Below are positions 17,703 to 27,374 of a stretch of 51,982 bases of DNA, piece after piece (positions within the stretch are counted from its first letter, which is position 1; every line of letters starts with the position of its first letter). The notes below the pieces were generated by a model, which did not search any database, had not been told where the DNA came from, and saw nothing but the letters and a program-made list of their open reading frames with translations. Where the stretch lies: assembly GCA_002839435.1 (NCBI GenBank), contig PGYA01000031.1, positions 52,889 to 104,870 on the forward strand, written 5' to 3'. Both the position numbers and the translations under genes were made by a program. The DNA comes from Candidatus Riflebacteria bacterium HGW-Riflebacteria-2 (GTDB lineage Bacteria > Muiribacteriota > Ozemobacteria > Ozemobacterales > Ozemobacteraceae).

Positions 17703-20606
17703 TTACCTCCCGGCATTGCCGAGAAAAGTATTCGCTTTGCCAATAAGCGCAGAAACAGCCTGCAGTTCATCGCTGATCTCAGCAAGATCAACATTGGCAA
17801 AAGCCGACACGCCTTCCGCGGTTATTCTTCCAGTTGGATGAGCTGCCGTGTATAACTCTGCCAGTTTCGAGTTTTCTTTTTTAACTACGGCGTCCCAGTT
17901 AGTGGAAAAATCAGCTTCAATGCCAACTTTGACTCTTTCTGCAAAAGCTTTCTGGTGAAGCATGACCATCGTTTTAACCAGACCACCAAGAGACTGCTGA
18001 AGCATGCCGGGAATCTCCAGCAGCATTTCTGCAGACTTTGCAGCTACATCGAGTTCAGGACTCAACTGTTCAGTATCAGCCAGCAATTGAGAAACGTCTC
18101 CGTCTGCAATAAGTTTTTCGGTATCCTGCTTTTTTGCCAGCATGGTTTCGTGTGTCTTCAACAGTCGGTCTCGGCCGTCATATAGAGAGCCCTTGAGCGC
18201 AGAAAGTTCTGCGAGCATCGCATGCCTTGGATTGGCGCGCACCAGTTCGTTTTCTGCCGACTCGATTGCTTCTACTTCCCGCAGAATATCTTTCTCAAGG
18301 CTTACCAGGGCCGCAACCGGCCGGTCAAAAACCGCGAGCACCTCAGCAAGTTTAGTGAAGCGGGACTGTTCAGATTCAATATTGCCCTGTGCCGGCATAT
18401 CGCTGCGGGTACGGGTAATACTCGCCGGCAACTTGGCGACGAAAGAAGATGCCCGATTCAGTTCATCTCGAAGAGTTGCCAGAGCAGATAATTCTGTCTT
18501 GATGTCTTCAGGATCGAAGTGACCGGTGTAAGGATGAATCTGCCCTGATGGAGCCTGTTTAACTTCATTTAACCTGCCAATGAGCTTTTGGCAATGATCG
18601 CCAACTATTTTGTGCGTTTTTTCAAATCCGACAACAACCTCTGAAAAACTTTGTATAAGAGTTTTCGCTGCGTTAACCGCTTCCTGCATTCTTGCCAGCT
18701 TTTTCTGAGCCGCAACCGCCTGCGCCGAATCTCTGGCGGCAGCTGCCAGAACTTTTTCTGCGTCATCAACTGCCGCGGGAATTTTTGCGGCGACTACCCT
18801 GCCCTGCTCTGCAGCAGGTCGAGCCCTCGACAGGGCCGCATCTACCGCTGCCGCCTTTGCCGCTTTTTCGGCGCTGAACCGCAGATACAGATTACCAACA
18901 AAGATTACACCGGCAAGACAAATCAACAAAGCTGTAACTACGCCCGCAGTTTTGGCAACGCTCCAGTCAGACGCCTCCTTGCGAAATGGCTCGGGGCTCT
19001 TATGATGTTTGGAAATGGCTGATGGCCGAATCCGGCTGCCAGAGGGGCCTCCGATCATGCCGATGATCTGGTCGGCAAATTCAGGCTCCGCGGCAGGTGA
19101 AGTATGCTCGTCAGCGTTACCGCTGCTAACATTGAACCCCGCCTTGATCAGTGCATTGATCGCAGTATGTGCATTCTTGCGAACGACCGGAAAGGCTGCA
19201 CGTGTCATTCTCTGCAGTATCGGGAAATACTCGGGCCGTTGCAGTTCAGCCAGAACATAAACCGCCGTGCGCTGGTAAAATTCTTCGGAATGCTCAACCA
19301 GGCTCATTATTGCGGCCTTGATATCTACCCCGTCGGCAGCGCGTAAAGCGAGTATGGCATTACCGCGCACCCGGTTGTGCGGATCATCAAGAAAAGGAAT
19401 GAGGTAAGCAAGACTTTCCGGATCGCCAAGCATGCCAATAGCCTCAACCGCGTTGGCCCGGCAGCGATTATCACTGCTGGACAGGCCTGCCAGCAGACAG
19501 GGCACTGCCCTGGCATCATAGAGTCGGCCAAGAAGAATATAAATCTTACCGACAACCATCGGGTCTGATTCCTGCTCGAGAAACTCCATGAGCGGCTCGA
19601 CAGATTTTTCGCCAAGCTGTAAGCTCTCTTTCTCGATTTCCTCAAGCCTCTGCCGTGGGTCAGAAATTATAAAAGCCTGTTTGAGACGATAAAACATCTC
19701 CTGAACCGGGTCAGGATGTCCGGTGAGTTCTGCCAGGATCTCTTCGGGCGACAGCTCAACCCGCTCAACCTGCTCGACCGGTGCTGCCATATTTTCAATG
19801 AGCTCGACAGCGCGGGCAACTCCTTTGTCGGCCAGCAGACGCAACGTCTGTTCAGATCGTACGCGCAGATCTTCATGCGGACTGGCAAGAAAGGGCGCCA
19901 CCAGAGCGGCGCTGGCATCAGATTCAAAGCAGCGCAGCACAAAGATAGCAGAAGCCTGAAAGGCTACTTTGCCCGAAGAAATCATCGCCTGTAACAGACG
20001 AAAGCTGGTGAACGGCTCGATGCTTTTAAGGCTGCGGGCAGCGTTGGCGCGCACCCGGTTATCAGGGTCTTCGAGCAGCGGAAAAATATAGGCGAACAGC
20101 TTGAGATTGCCGATCAATTCAAGCGCTTCGATTGTATTGGCACGCACCCGCGCATCACGGTGCGTCAGGCATGGTATCAGAAAACGGCATTCAGCCACTG
20201 TACCGAAGGTACCTATTGCTATAACCAGAGTCGCAACAACATGCGGATTCTGCTCTATCTTCAGCAATGACAGCAGGCAACTTAGAGTATCAGAGCGGTT
20301 CTGGCCAATCAACGCCTTTAACAGCTGGCACTTTTCGTCATCACTGAAACTCTGAAAAGTCTCTTCGTCGAGTCTCTCCGGGATCAGCTTTAATAAGGGA
20401 TCATCCGATCGTGTACGGCGCATGCTCTTGACCATGGCAAGAGCTTTGCGGGCATAAAACCGGATTTCGAGACTTTCATCAATCTCGGCCAGCTGCTGCA
20501 GGGCGATCACTGCCTCACGGTCAGCAGCGCGCGCCAGAGCTCCGACAGCCTTCTTGCGATCTTCCTCGTGGGGAGATTTTAGAAAGGCTTCTACTAATGA
20601 ATCCAT
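17703..20606 (-). CDS. HEAT-repeat/transmembrane/coiled-coil protein, paralog 1
   Basis: A 967-residue protein with the same plan as its downstream neighbour: about 500 residues of HEAT repeats (EDPDNRVRANAARSLKSIEP and relatives), a linker, one TM at about 553-574 (VVTALLICLAGVIFVG), and a long Ala/Glu/Lys-rich coiled coil. The start ATG at 20606 has AGAGG 7 bases upstream; a GTG two codons earlier is too close to that site. A good promoter (20643-20671) precedes it, so it heads the two-gene operon. The two copies are most alike in the HEAT part and in the last 90 residues. They may form a heteromer. The family is unknown to me. Confidence 0.85.
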   Translation of the reverse strand: MDSLVEAFLKSPHEEDRKKAVGALARAADREAVIALQQLAEIDESLEIRFYARKALAMVKSMRRTRSDDPLLKLIPERLDEETFQSFSDDEKCQLLKALIGQNRSDTLSCLLSLLKIEQNPHVVATLVIAIGTFGTVAECRFLIPCLTHRDARVRANTIEALELIGNLKLFAYIFPLLEDPDNRVRANAARSLKSIEPFTSFRLLQAMISSGKVAFQASAIFVLRCFESDASAALVAPFLASPHEDLRVRSEQTLRLLADKGVARAVELIENMAAPVEQVERVELSPEEILAELTGHPDPVQEMFYRLKQAFIISDPRQRLEEIEKESLQLGEKSVEPLMEFLEQESDPMVVGKIYILLGRLYDARAVPCLLAGLSSSDNRCRANAVEAIGMLGDPESLAYLIPFLDDPHNRVRGNAILALRAADGVDIKAAIMSLVEHSEEFYQRTAVYVLAELQRPEYFPILQRMTRAAFPVVRKNAHTAINALIKAGFNVSSGNADEHTSPAAEPEFADQIIGMIGGPSGSRIRPSAISKHHKSPEPFRKEASDWSVAKTAGVVTALLICLAGVIFVGNLYLRFSAEKAAKAAAVDAALSRARPAAEQGRVVAAKIPAAVDDAEKVLAAAARDSAQAVAAQKKLARMQEAVNAAKTLIQSFSEVVVGFEKTHKIVGDHCQKLIGRLNEVKQAPSGQIHPYTGHFDPEDIKTELSALATLRDELNRASSFVAKLPASITRTRSDMPAQGNIESEQSRFTKLAEVLAVFDRPVAALVSLEKDILREVEAIESAENELVRANPRHAMLAELSALKGSLYDGRDRLLKTHETMLAKKQDTEKLIADGDVSQLLADTEQLSPELDVAAKSAEMLLEIPGMLQQSLGGLVKTMVMLHQKAFAERVKVGIEADFSTNWDAVVKKENSKLAELYTAAHPTGRITAEGVSAFANVDLAEISDELQAVSALIGKANTFLGNAGR

Positions 20607-20642
20607 CGCCACACCTCTTCACTTAGACAGCAACTCTTAGCG

Positions 20643-20671
20643 AGTATATGATTGAATAAAGCGCCAGTCAA
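20643..20671 (-). promoter_or_regulatory. Sigma70-type promoter for the HEAT-repeat operon
   Basis: On the minus strand TTGACT and TATACT are separated by 17 bp, about 37 bp upstream of the ATG of paralog 1. Confidence 0.6.
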
Positions 20672-20817
20672 GAATATGTGTCAGCAATAAATATAATTGT
20701 CAACCAGAAATTACTCACATCCAGAGTATGAGAGCCCTGTTTAGAGGCTGAACGAATGACAACTGAACCTCATCTCTGATGTTTTAGCTATGGAATCCTG
20801 ACGAATCAAACTACTGT

Positions 20818-20846
20818 TTGACAAATTATCAGTCAGCCGTTACATT
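20818..20846 (+). promoter_or_regulatory. Sigma70-type promoter for the PsiE-like gene
   Basis: TTGACA and TACATT are separated by 17 bp, about 53 bp before the chosen ATG. Besides this and the HEAT-operon promoter, the 290-bp intergenic region shows no other clear element. Confidence 0.65.
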
Positions 20847-20898
20847 TTTTATATAAAAAAGGAATCAGGCACACTCTATTTTTATGAAAGGGGCTAAA

Positions 20899-21297
20899 AT
20901 GCCAAGAGTTGCCGGAGTATCAGAGCTTTTACGTCGTGTTACCCTGTGGTCAGAGCGAATTCTTGCGATTTCAATCCTGATGGGAATGGCTGTGTTCTTT
21001 TATGGCTCACTGAGCGCAATGGGCACAGAAAACTGGTCTCATGTCGATACGCTCTATGACCTGATTAACCGCATACTTCTGCTGGTTATCTGTCTTGAGC
21101 TTATTCGAACACTGCTGACCCACGAACTCGAGGCCGTGCTCGAGCTTCTCGCTTTCGTTGTTGCCAGAAAAACCATGAAACCAGACCTGACGGTCATCGA
21201 CATTCTGCTGTGTTCGCTGTCATTCGTAATTCTTCTCGCCGCCAGAAAATATTTAAGCCGCAAACCCCAGTCGCTTGAAATAGAAGCAAGCCATTAG
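20899..21297 (+). CDS. PsiE-like small membrane protein
   Basis: A 132-residue protein with four hydrophobic helices. The stretch LLLVICLELIRTLLTHELEAVLELLAF plus VARK resembles the phosphate-starvation-inducible E family, whose molecular role is not established; length is close to E. coli PsiE. I chose ATG 20899 because AAAGGGG lies 6 bases upstream; the ATG at 20884 has no ribosome site. A strong promoter precedes it and it is monocistronic, convergent with the glycosyltransferase gene. No PhoB-type box is evident, so phosphate control is not supported by this sequence. Confidence 0.75.
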   Translation: MPRVAGVSELLRRVTLWSERILAISILMGMAVFFYGSLSAMGTENWSHVDTLYDLINRILLLVICLELIRTLLTHELEAVLELLAFVVARKTMKPDLTVIDILLCSLSFVILLAARKYLSRKPQSLEIEASH

Positions 21298-21311
21298 CAG
21301 CCACCGAACTT

Positions 21312-22766
21312 TCATTCGCCCATTCCCGAGGCACCGGCATGCTTTTTAAAAAGCTGATACTTAACCGTAGGCAAGTCTAAAACAGAATAGCCAGCGGGTA
21401 TATCAGGACAGCCCTTCTCAACAAGATAAAAATCAGTCAGGTTGTTCCAGTCGACAGAAATCTTGTGATTACGCGCCAGATAACCGATCAGGTTCCAGTC
21501 TACTGCCAGGGATTGATTACTTGATACCAGTTGCCCCGGATGAATTGCCTTCGCCACAAGTTGTGAGTCGGCCAATTTGTCAGCATCTCGTCGTATTGTT
21601 CCTAAATGTGAAAGTGAAAAAATAATGGAAAAAACCAGAAAACCGATAGAAAACCACTTAAAATAGCGATATGACGATTTGCTCTCATATAACCGGTGTA
21701 TAACCGAATAAACAATCGGTTGAACAAGCACCGCTAGAGCGAGAGCGTAAAAAGACAGAGATGGAACGAGATAATAGCCTTTCTGCTTGAAACTCAACAT
21801 TATCGGGAATGAACCAGAAACAGCCAGCAGCAGAAAAATCCAGAACCAGTCTCTTTTACATTTGCCGGCCACTTCCAATCTCATCTTCGACTTGCATCCC
21901 CAGAAAATCAGAGAAAATACCAGTATCGGCAGAAGTTCTTTGATCAGACGTCGCAGCAGATGAAATCTTTTACCCGTAACAGTATCGAAATGACCCTGCA
22001 TTGACGGAATTATCTGGGCCTTGAGATTTTGCACAAAAAATTCGCGGGACGACTCAAACGAAAAAAACAGAGCAAATATCGCAACTGTGCAGAGTATAAA
22101 TTTAACAAAAACCTTCAGCGCGTCAGGAAAAGACATATCGCGCCTGACCAACCAGTATATTGGAATTGTTGCGAGGGGGAAAAGGCCAACAAAGCTCTTC
22201 GCCAGAAACGCCAGAAAGACACTCAGCGATGAACCGGCATAAATATAGAGATATCTGCCGCTGGACAAACCCTTCAGAGCAAAATATACAGCCAGAAGAG
22301 CAAACACGGCCAAAGTATTTTCGAGCATGTTGTTGCTGAAAGACCAGAATACCAGTGGCACTATCGACCAGAAAAAAGCAGGCAGCCAGGCTACTTCCCG
22401 CCCTGTTTCATCTTTTTCGTACACGATGCGCCAGATCAACACAATCAAAATAAAGCATAACAGAGCGGTGATAAATGAATAGACACGCTCGACATAAATA
22501 GAATCACCCAAAACCCTGAACAAAACAGCCTGTAACCACATGGCCAGAGGCGGCTGGTCGTAAAACTCCTTTAGCAGCGTATCCGTATAAGAAAGGTTGA
22601 AAAGATTAGCAAAAGCATCCGGCATCTCGGCAAGATTACGAGCAACTGCGGCATATAAAATCCCGTCCATGAACATGCCATTCGCAAACAGATACGGGAA
22701 AAAAAGCAGAAGAAACACCGATATAGTGATAAGCCACAATGGCAAGGATTTGCGGACACTTAACAT
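21312..22766 (-). CDS. ArnT/PMT-like membrane glycosyltransferase
   Basis: A protein of about 484 residues with around 11 membrane helices. Near the N-terminus it shows GMFMDGILYAAVARNLAE, an Asp-containing loop in the place where GT-C enzymes (ArnT, PMT_2) keep their catalytic Asp, and later FYDQPPLAMWLQAVLFRVLG, the typical second loop. These enzymes transfer a sugar from a polyprenyl phosphate carrier to lipids or proteins on the outer face of the inner membrane. The start at 22766 is favoured by GGAG 6 bases upstream; ATG 22778 and GTG 22799 are alternatives. The acceptor is unknown. No lipid A genes are nearby. Confidence 0.8.
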   Translation of the reverse strand: MLSVRKSLPLWLITISVFLLLFFPYLFANGMFMDGILYAAVARNLAEMPDAFANLFNLSYTDTLLKEFYDQPPLAMWLQAVLFRVLGDSIYVERVYSFITALLCFILIVLIWRIVYEKDETGREVAWLPAFFWSIVPLVFWSFSNNMLENTLAVFALLAVYFALKGLSSGRYLYIYAGSSLSVFLAFLAKSFVGLFPLATIPIYWLVRRDMSFPDALKVFVKFILCTVAIFALFFSFESSREFFVQNLKAQIIPSMQGHFDTVTGKRFHLLRRLIKELLPILVFSLIFWGCKSKMRLEVAGKCKRDWFWIFLLLAVSGSFPIMLSFKQKGYYLVPSLSFYALALAVLVQPIVYSVIHRLYESKSSYRYFKWFSIGFLVFSIIFSLSHLGTIRRDADKLADSQLVAKAIHPGQLVSSNQSLAVDWNLIGYLARNHKISVDWNNLTDFYLVEKGCPDIPAGYSVLDLPTVKYQLFKKHAGASGMGE

Positions 22767-22932
22767 GAGAGTCTCCATCGACAGCTTGCTTGAACTCACA
22801 AAAAGAAGTCCTGCTGTAACTGGCGATTATATTTTCACAGTCAGATTCTGTCAACCACAGAATAAAAAATCAAATTTAAGGTACAGAACAAAACCGCGCC
22901 AAAAATTCATCAGCTGATTTTAGCCGGTGAGG

Positions 22933-23094
22933 TCAGCCGGTTTTGCGGACCAGTATCCAGGTGGTGCCGTGGCTGCCAGCGCGACCGCAGGGCAGAAACA
23001 CCGTACCCTTGGTAAAGGTTTTGGTCGATTCAGGGTGTTCCTTGCATTTGTAGATGCCGGGGATAACGACTCTGGTTCCGGTTTTGCCTTCCAT
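22933..23094 (-). CDS. Small 53-residue Cys-containing protein
   Basis: A short reading frame starts at ATG 23094 with a textbook ribosome site (AGGAG, 6 bases upstream) and ends in TGA at 22933. The product begins MEGKTGTRVVIPGIYKC and contains one Cys near residue 17 and another in LPCGRAGSHGTTWILV, giving a compact Gly/Thr-rich, beta-like sequence with C, H and C/H residues that could bind a metal. A possible promoter lies at about 23189-23217 on the same strand (TATACT). It is similar in style to small zinc-ribbon-like domains that read 'GIYxC ... FPPC ... W', but I cannot name the family. Confidence 0.65.
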   Translation of the reverse strand: MEGKTGTRVVIPGIYKCKEHPESTKTFTKGTVFLPCGRAGSHGTTWILVRKTG

Positions 23095-23341
23095 GATGAG
23101 CTCCTGAAATTCTATGACTTATGTGGTAATTTTCTGATGCCGGTTGTCGAGAGCACAATACCAGAACCGGAAAAGTATCTACACCTAAAGTATAACACAA
23201 AAACATACAACGCAACCGGCAGTCGCAAAACCAGCCAGTAATGCCCCTTACACAAGATGAGAATTGCCCGTGTGATCTACACCGGGTTGACCCAGCACTG
23301 GCTGCGCAGCGAGAGTGCTGAAAAACATCAATAAATAAGGC

Positions 23342-24301
23342 TTAGCGGGGCAAGGTAAATTCTTCGGAGATTTCCCTTTGCTTTCGCGTCAGGCGTTGTT
23401 TGAGGTTTTCTCTGCCGATGTAGAATTTTTGGTTGCCGGTATACTGGGAAGCCTGCCGGCGCAGTCGTTCGACCCGGTCGGAAGTCGGCGGGTGCGAGCG
23501 AAAATAGCTGCCGGCTGCTGTTTTAACTGCGTTGTGCAATTCAGCAACAGGATCAGAAGCTTTTTTTGTCTTCTTTTCGTCCTTATACTTTTCGCCCAGC
23601 CGCTGCATGACTTTTTCGGCCGCAGACGGGTCATACCCGGCATCAGTTGAGAACTTAAGGCCACGCGCATCAGCTTCAAATTCCTGATACTGACGATAAC
23701 CTCCCTGAATAATGCGGCTGGCATAGCGCATGGCCATGCCGGCCAGCCATCTGTCATTTCCAAGAATCGTCCCCGCAACCTTTTCGGCGGCCATCTCTGC
23801 CTGAAACGATTCGATACAGTGTCGGGCATCGACATGAGTGATCTCGTGTCCGATTATTGAAGCAAATTCGGCTTCTGACTCGACAAAATCGACAAGCCCT
23901 TTGAAAACAAAAATTTGCCCGCCCGGCATGGCAAAAGCGTTGACCATTTCAGCATTGATGAGATGAAACTCATATTTTATTTCTTTGCGGCTTAGCGAGC
24001 CGAGGAGAGAACTTCCCAGCCGTTTGATATATGCCTCAGTCTTTTTAATTTCCTCAGAATCAGAGTTTCTGCCACCACCAAATGACATGTACCCGGCCAG
24101 GCGCCTGCCAAGCTCCATTTCTTCGGCGGCAGAGACTCTGGTTGCCATCATTGCCGGCTTCAACGCTGTTCGCTGAGCATCGCCGACCAGTTCCATGACT
24201 CCGGAAAGTCCGACCTTTTCTTCAGGGTCGCCCTGCATGACGATGACACCGCCGACAACAAGCATTAGCAGCACGATGATAAGCGAGTAAACCGGCTTCA
24301 T
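23342..24301 (-). CDS. M48-family zinc metalloprotease
   Basis: A 319-residue protein with an N-terminal hydrophobic anchor or signal (about residues 5-22) and the zinc site HEITH at about residues 151-155, with the downstream Glu in QEFEADARG. The segment NAFAMPGGQIFVFKGL is a hallmark of periplasmic M48 proteases such as BepA/LoiP. These act in the envelope on misfolded outer-membrane or lipoprotein substrates. Its ATG overlaps the stop of the DUF2339 gene by 4 bp (24298-24301), so the two are translationally coupled. No TPR domain follows, so it is shorter than BepA. Confidence 0.92.
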   Translation of the reverse strand: MKPVYSLIIVLLMLVVGGVIVMQGDPEEKVGLSGVMELVGDAQRTALKPAMMATRVSAAEEMELGRRLAGYMSFGGGRNSDSEEIKKTEAYIKRLGSSLLGSLSRKEIKYEFHLINAEMVNAFAMPGGQIFVFKGLVDFVESEAEFASIIGHEITHVDARHCIESFQAEMAAEKVAGTILGNDRWLAGMAMRYASRIIQGGYRQYQEFEADARGLKFSTDAGYDPSAAEKVMQRLGEKYKDEKKTKKASDPVAELHNAVKTAAGSYFRSHPPTSDRVERLRRQASQYTGNQKFYIGRENLKQRLTRKQREISEEFTLPR

Positions 24302-26733
24302 TTAAGCAACTCCTCGATTTTGTCCTTGTATCTGGTATAAGCCCACGAAATAGCAATCATCGTCGCACCAAGGGCCATGAAGGCAAGTATGCGCAGGGGC
24401 GCCTCAAGCTCACGCGCGTCATATAGAAAAACCTTGACGATGCAGAGCAGAACCAGCCCAAGCCCGGAAAATCTCAGCAGGCGATCTTTGCAGGCGAACC
24501 CGGCCGCCAGCAGCCCCATTCCCAGCAGTGACCAGGCCAGGGTCAAAAAACCGCCGGAAATCTGAATATACAGCAGAAAGGCCAGCCCGATAGAACCTGC
24601 CAGCGAAAGAGCATGCGGACGAAACGCATCCATACCGGAAAGCAGCGAATCGGCCGATGGCATTTCATCTTTGCCGGCCAGCCAGCGACAGACATACAGA
24701 CAGGCAACGGTAATAATGCCGATAGTCCACGGACTCGCCAGCACCGGGTTTATACTGTCACAATGCCAGTCATTGGCAATACCATAACCTGCGGCAACAA
24801 GCGCGAGATAAAGGCCCTGCCTTCTGAAATGCCAGTTCTTGAATTTCTGTCCCAGACCGGTCATTATAACAGCCGCAACCGCAAGAACCGGCGGCGTCAG
24901 ACCGGGCCCGAATTCAAACCTGACCAGCGCACCGGCCAGAACTACAGCAAAATATGAATAGGCCGGAGCAAACTGGCGGGTGCCGCCGGTTGGCGAAGCT
25001 TCCCAGCTCAATTCTGAATTAGTACGGAAATACAGATGCAGCATCATGAAAATCACCGGCACTACCGTCAGCAAACGGTGCGAAATGCCGCCAGAAGCTC
25101 CGGCAATGTCGAGATTGGCAATAAACACCCGGAAAAATGCGATGGTAACGATAAGATGACCGATAAAGCGCATCAGCTGCCATGGCAGACGATATGCAAT
25201 CTCGATGAGTATGAGGCCAGTAACGGCCCAGCCGATAACGACAACCGGTGCCGGCAGCAGATACCAGATTCCGTAACAGAGCGCGCCGGATGCGATTACC
25301 AGACTGTCTTCGCAGGAACCCATGAAAAGCCGCGCTTTTTCGACAGCGGCTTCGCCAGGGTTGCTGCACCAGATGCCCCGCGCCAGACCGGTCAGAATAT
25401 ACTGCGCCATGATCAGTCCAGCCAGATAGTATACCGGAGTTTCCTTGACCATCGGCCAGGTCAACAGTGACGCGACCAGATAAGCGAAAAAGTTCATTGG
25501 GAATAAAAAGCGGGTGATCTCTTCGCTGGCAGGATTGCGCCGCATAAAGCTCATGCCGACCAGCTCATACGTTGTCCAGAGAACTGCCAGCAGTGACTGT
25601 ATGAACATGATGCGATCGATCGGCCCCAGCCTCGCCGGCGGTGCGTTCCAGTGCAGACGTGCCAGCATCGAGCCATAAGTCAGTATCAGACCGGCAGCAG
25701 CCAGTTGATGCCAGTCGAAATACCATGAAATGCCAAGCATGCTTATCGCCATGATGACGGCAGCGACTTCGCTGAACAACGAGACTTCAGCCACGAACAA
25801 CGCAGCAAAGGCAAAAATGAAAGCCAGACCGGTCGCCATTTCTGAGCGATAACGCAGCGAATGCGCTATCATTCCGGCAGCAACAACGATCATCAAAGAC
25901 ATGCCGGCCATCGGCGATTCGATGACTCTGGTTGCAGTAACCCCATGCGCCGAAAATGCAGTCAAATATAGGCACGACCAGCCACTGCCGATCAAACCAA
26001 CCGACATGAGGTTCCCACCATTACGACGCTCAAGAAAAACGCCCCAGGCCAGCAGCAGAATAGAAAAAACCGCACCAGAAGCCAACTTGGCCCAGGGCCC
26101 GAGCGAGGCAAAACTATAGTTCAGAAAAAGGGCGAGCCCGATGACCAGCAGAAAAGCGCCGGCCTTGTTCATCAGGTTGCCGCCAATCAGCGACTCAAAG
26201 TCCATGCTGTTCCAATCGGTAGAGCCTTGTGAAGAAGACCTGTCGGGTCTCGACGCAGAAGATTCTCTGAGCGGACGTTGATGAACAGTCTGCCCTGGGT
26301 CAGCGTTGCCATAACTTCGCTGCTCGATTTCATTGAAACGAGTGTTTACCGGATGTGAATCAACGATTTCATTATCAGCGGGAGCATTTTCACTGACAGC
26401 GTTATCATAACGGGCCACTCTGGCAGTTACAGGAACTGGTGGAAGCTGCGCATCAATTACTGTAGCCGGAGAAGGCCTTTCGCGAACTTCGTCTCGTCTG
26501 ACCGCTACATGCTCGTGCTCATGTGTCACAGCAGCAGGCGACTCGCCCGACCTTTCCAGACGCCGGAGTGCGGACTGAAGACGGGTAGACCTTTCCTGCA
26601 GGGAACCGATCTCTGCTTCCTGCGCGCTGAGCCTGTTATTCAATCTGACGATACTGCTGATTGTCCAGACCAGAAAAACCAGCGGAGCCACTACAATGGC
26701 ACCAATGATCGATATTATAAAAAGTTCGCCCAT
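24298..26733 (-). CDS. DUF2339 polytopic membrane protein
   Basis: A protein of 811 residues. It has one N-terminal TM, a short coiled coil (LSAQEAEIGSLQERSTRLQ), a low-complexity linker to about residue 175, and then more than 20 hydrophobic helices. The motif WNSMDFESLIGGNLMNKAGAFLLVIGLALFL at the start of the membrane part is characteristic of DUF2339 proteins, whose function is not known. The ATG at 26733 has GAGGGG just upstream; a GTG four codons earlier is less likely. It is coupled by a 4-bp overlap to the M48 protease, which suggests a joint envelope role. Confidence 0.85.
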   Translation of the reverse strand: MGELFIISIIGAIVVAPLVFLVWTISSIVRLNNRLSAQEAEIGSLQERSTRLQSALRRLERSGESPAAVTHEHEHVAVRRDEVRERPSPATVIDAQLPPVPVTARVARYDNAVSENAPADNEIVDSHPVNTRFNEIEQRSYGNADPGQTVHQRPLRESSASRPDRSSSQGSTDWNSMDFESLIGGNLMNKAGAFLLVIGLALFLNYSFASLGPWAKLASGAVFSILLLAWGVFLERRNGGNLMSVGLIGSGWSCLYLTAFSAHGVTATRVIESPMAGMSLMIVVAAGMIAHSLRYRSEMATGLAFIFAFAALFVAEVSLFSEVAAVIMAISMLGISWYFDWHQLAAAGLILTYGSMLARLHWNAPPARLGPIDRIMFIQSLLAVLWTTYELVGMSFMRRNPASEEITRFLFPMNFFAYLVASLLTWPMVKETPVYYLAGLIMAQYILTGLARGIWCSNPGEAAVEKARLFMGSCEDSLVIASGALCYGIWYLLPAPVVVIGWAVTGLILIEIAYRLPWQLMRFIGHLIVTIAFFRVFIANLDIAGASGGISHRLLTVVPVIFMMLHLYFRTNSELSWEASPTGGTRQFAPAYSYFAVVLAGALVRFEFGPGLTPPVLAVAAVIMTGLGQKFKNWHFRRQGLYLALVAAGYGIANDWHCDSINPVLASPWTIGIITVACLYVCRWLAGKDEMPSADSLLSGMDAFRPHALSLAGSIGLAFLLYIQISGGFLTLAWSLLGMGLLAAGFACKDRLLRFSGLGLVLLCIVKVFLYDARELEAPLRILAFMALGATMIAISWAYTRYKDKIEELLK

Positions 26734-26915
26734 ATTACCCCTCACACCAACCGTATAAATACAGCAGAATATGCTACCAGCCGCTTATGTATGATTATAT
26801 TATTCATAATTGCCCTTTCCGCAACTCTTTTGCCGCCTTAAAATCAAATAATTGTAATTTTGGAAAAAAATTGTTAGGCTGTTTACACAGAAACCATTTT
26901 TCGGGAGGCCCACGG

Positions 26916-27302
26916 ATGTTTTTGAAAGATCTCAATACTAACCAGCAGAAGCTTTTTCTAGGCCTGGCCAAAGACCTGATTGAAGCCGACAAACGCATCA
27001 CCGACCACGAAATCGCCATGATTTCTGCCCTGAGCGGCGAAATGGGTCAACCTGAAATGATTTGCAACGCTTCTGACGAAGTGCTGCAGTCGTTTTTCCC
27101 GGACAAAATTTCGCGGGTAGCGGTAATGCTTGAACTCATCGGCCTCTCTGCCTGCGATGGTGACTTTTCGATCGAAGAAGACCAGGTTATCAACCGCCTC
27201 AAAAGTATTTTTGGCATGACTGACGACGACATAAAAGCCTATCGCAACTGGGTGCAGAAGCTGTACACAACTTACGGCGAAGCCGCCGAGCTTTTCAAGT
27301 AA
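26916..27302 (+). CDS. TerB-like helical domain protein
   Basis: A 128-residue, all-helical acidic protein. The repeating pattern (LFLGLAKDLIEADKRITDHE ... LIGLSACDGDFSIEEDQVIN) with acidic residues at EF-like turns resembles the TerB/DljA-like fold, which binds metals or protein partners. The frame is open from 26787, but I start at ATG 26916 because GGGAGG lies 7 bases upstream; the earlier part reads as intergenic sequence. It is followed by a strong terminator. It is not linked to other ter genes, so a tellurite role is not supported. Confidence 0.65.
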   Translation: MFLKDLNTNQQKLFLGLAKDLIEADKRITDHEIAMISALSGEMGQPEMICNASDEVLQSFFPDKISRVAVMLELIGLSACDGDFSIEEDQVINRLKSIFGMTDDDIKAYRNWVQKLYTTYGEAAELFK

Positions 27303-27328
27303 GCCCACTTTCTTAAACTCGAAACTCA

Positions 27329-27374
27329 CGGGCGTAAATGGCAAACGATGCCATTTACGCCCGTTGCTTTTTTC
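27329..27374 (+). terminator. Strong intrinsic terminator
   Basis: A perfect 15-bp stem (27329-27343 with 27349-27363), a loop of five bases (AACGA), then TTGCTTTTTT. It ends the TerB-like gene. Confidence 0.9.

Noticed and set aside
22927..23241. A 104-codon plus-strand frame over the small minus-strand gene
   Set aside because: No ribosome site; the opposite strand has a perfect AGGAG-spaced ATG and a plausible promoter.
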